DNA from: Actinomycetota bacterium
Lineage (GTDB): Bacteria > Actinomycetota > Acidimicrobiia > Acidimicrobiales > Iamiaceae
Assembly: GCA_018268545.1 (NCBI GenBank)
Contig: JAFDWI010000372.1
Location: 1-6,128, forward strand
DNA length: 6,128 nucleotides
Direction of reading: 5' to 3'
The translations under genes and the position numbers were made by a program. The notes beneath the pieces are model-generated. The model saw only the letters and a list, made by a program, of their open reading frames with translations. It did not search any database and was not told the origin of the DNA. The first letter of the stretch is position 1, and the number at the start of each line of letters is the position of its first letter. Below are positions 5,267 through 6,128 of the stretch, piece by piece.

Positions 5267-6128
5267 ATGACACGACAGACGGCCGTGGTGACCGGAGCGT
5301 CCACGGGGATCGGACGAGCGACCGCGATGCGCCTCGCATCGGACGGATGGCGGGTCTTCGCCGGTGTCCGCCGCGAATCCGATGCGGAGCGGCTCACCGT
5401 CGAGGCCAAGCCGTTGCGCGGCGAATTGACCGCCCTGCTCCTGGATGTGACCGACGAATCCCAGGTCGCCGAGGCGTTCACCGAAATCGACGACGCGGTC
5501 GGCTCGGATGGTCTGTCGGCACTCGTGAACAACGCCGGCACCGCGCTCGGCGGCCCGGTGGAGTACCTGCCGTTGGAAACCTGGCGCGAACAGTTTGACG
5601 TGAACGTGTTCGGCCAGATCATCGTCACCAAGGCCGCGATGCCGCTGTTGCGGCGCGGCTCGGACGGGCACGGCGGGCACGGCCGGATCATCTTCGTCGG
5701 CTCCAACAGCGGCCGGATCGCCGCACCGATGCTCGGCCCGTACGTCGCGTCGAAGTTCGCTGTCGAGGGTCTCGCCGACTCGCTGCGCATGGAGCTGGTC
5801 GGCACCGGGGTCTCCGTCGTCGTGATCGAACCCGGTGCAATCGCGACGCCGATCTGGGACAAGGGCCGTCAACTCGCAGATCGGCTCGAGGCCGAACTGC
5901 CCGCCGAGGCGTTGGAACGGTACGCGGATCTGATCGAAGGCACGCGCGCCGGGATCGAGATGCAGGATTCCTCGGGCGCGCCCCCATCCAAGGCAGCCGA
6001 GGTGGTGGCGCGCGCACTCAGGGCGAAGCGACCCTGGACCCGCTACCAGGTCGGCGTCGACGGAAAGCTCACGGTTTGGGCGGGCCGCTTTCTTCCCGAC
6101 CGGATCAAGGATCCCGTCATCCGGAAGA
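5267..6128 (+). CDS. SDR-family NAD(P)-dependent oxidoreductase, 3' end beyond window
   Basis: An open frame of 287 codons runs to the window edge without a stop. It encodes a classical short-chain dehydrogenase. The N-terminal nucleotide site is TGASTGIG (residues 9-16). GVRRES (33-38) puts arginines after the second strand, which usually means NADP(H) preference. DVTD is at 60-63 and LVNNAG at 86-91. The catalytic tetrad is N113, S146, Y159 and K163 (YVASK). PGAIATPIW (189-197) is the usual loop after strand six. The C-terminal RPWTRYQVG (255-263), followed by a hydrophobic/basic tail ending LPDRIKDPVIRK, is typical of the hydroxysteroid/retinol-dehydrogenase-like group of bacterial SDRs. 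Probably only a few to some fifteen residues are missing. The likely reaction is reversible oxidation of a secondary alcohol; the substrate is unknown. It follows the Dabb gene on the same strand. It differs from the other SDR in cofactor motif and C-terminus, so it is not a recent duplicate. Confidence 0.92.
   Translation, partial: MTRQTAVVTGASTGIGRATAMRLASDGWRVFAGVRRESDAERLTVEAKPLRGELTALLLDVTDESQVAEAFTEIDDAVGSDGLSALVNNAGTALGGPVEYLPLETWREQFDVNVFGQIIVTKAAMPLLRRGSDGHGGHGRIIFVGSNSGRIAAPMLGPYVASKFAVEGLADSLRMELVGTGVSVVVIEPGAIATPIWDKGRQLADRLEAELPAEALERYADLIEGTRAGIEMQDSSGAPPSKAAEVVARALRAKRPWTRYQVGVDGKLTVWAGRFLPDRIKDPVIRK

Noticed and set aside
4663..5862. A 399-codon open frame on the minus strand, opposite the Dabb gene and the second SDR
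   Set aside because: The composition is Arg/Ser/Pro-rich without domain features, and it is antisense to two genes with intact catalytic or family motifs.
5030..5872. A 280-codon minus-strand frame inside the same region
   Set aside because: It is another antisense frame of the second SDR; its sequence shows no protein-family signature.
2140..6128. The two SDR genes as a recent tandem-type duplication
   Set aside because: They differ in cofactor-site residues (NDLG versus GVRR), active-site context and C-terminal extension, so they belong to different SDR branches.
1..6128. CRISPR arrays, tRNA or rRNA genes, insertion sequences, defence systems
   Set aside because: I saw no regularly spaced repeats, cloverleaf-type sequence, transposase motifs or terminal repeats. 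All sizeable regions are explained by metabolic genes and short gaps.

Overview
The window is high-GC DNA, with G or C at most third codon positions. Its gene content (thiolase, SDR dehydrogenases, a lipoprotein alpha/beta hydrolase, a Dabb-family protein) resembles the lipid- and sterol-type catabolic neighbourhoods of Actinobacteria. A mycobacterial relative or a marine/soil Acidimicrobiia-like lineage would fit. The taxonomic placement is inference from composition and protein style; no rRNA or marker gene is present.

Layout: (1) Bases 1-71 are a leader with a GC-rich hairpin and a Shine-Dalgarno, followed by a complete thiolase (72-1277, +). (2) An 88-bp convergent gap holds a long, nearly perfect hairpin (1291-1342). 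(3) Three genes read leftward on the minus strand, in transcription order: a lipoprotein alpha/beta hydrolase (4632-3157), an MFE-2-like SDR dehydrogenase (3051-2140) and a DedA-like membrane protein (2091-1366). A hairpin follows the hydrolase stop, and a perfect 15-bp operator-like dyad (3067-3081) lies just upstream of the SDR. The SDR and membrane gene may therefore form a separately controlled pair. (4) A 228-bp divergent gap (4633-4860) separates these from two rightward genes: a small Dabb-domain protein (4861-5163) and a second SDR (from 5267). The second SDR is nearly complete but runs off the right edge without a stop codon.

Working together (inference): a thiolase and an SDR resembling the hydroxyacyl-CoA dehydrogenase part of peroxisomal MFE-2 fit the last two steps of a beta-oxidation-type pathway. 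The exported hydrolase could release acyl or alcohol substrates outside the membrane, and the second SDR could oxidise or reduce a hydroxyl/keto group. Nothing in the window fixes the substrate.

Most of the window is ordinary metabolic coding sequence. I found no CRISPR array, tRNA, rRNA, insertion sequence or clearly new system. The points most worth a second look are the operator-like dyad, the long convergent hairpin, and a strong Shine-Dalgarno that serves an out-of-frame ATG ahead of the second SDR.
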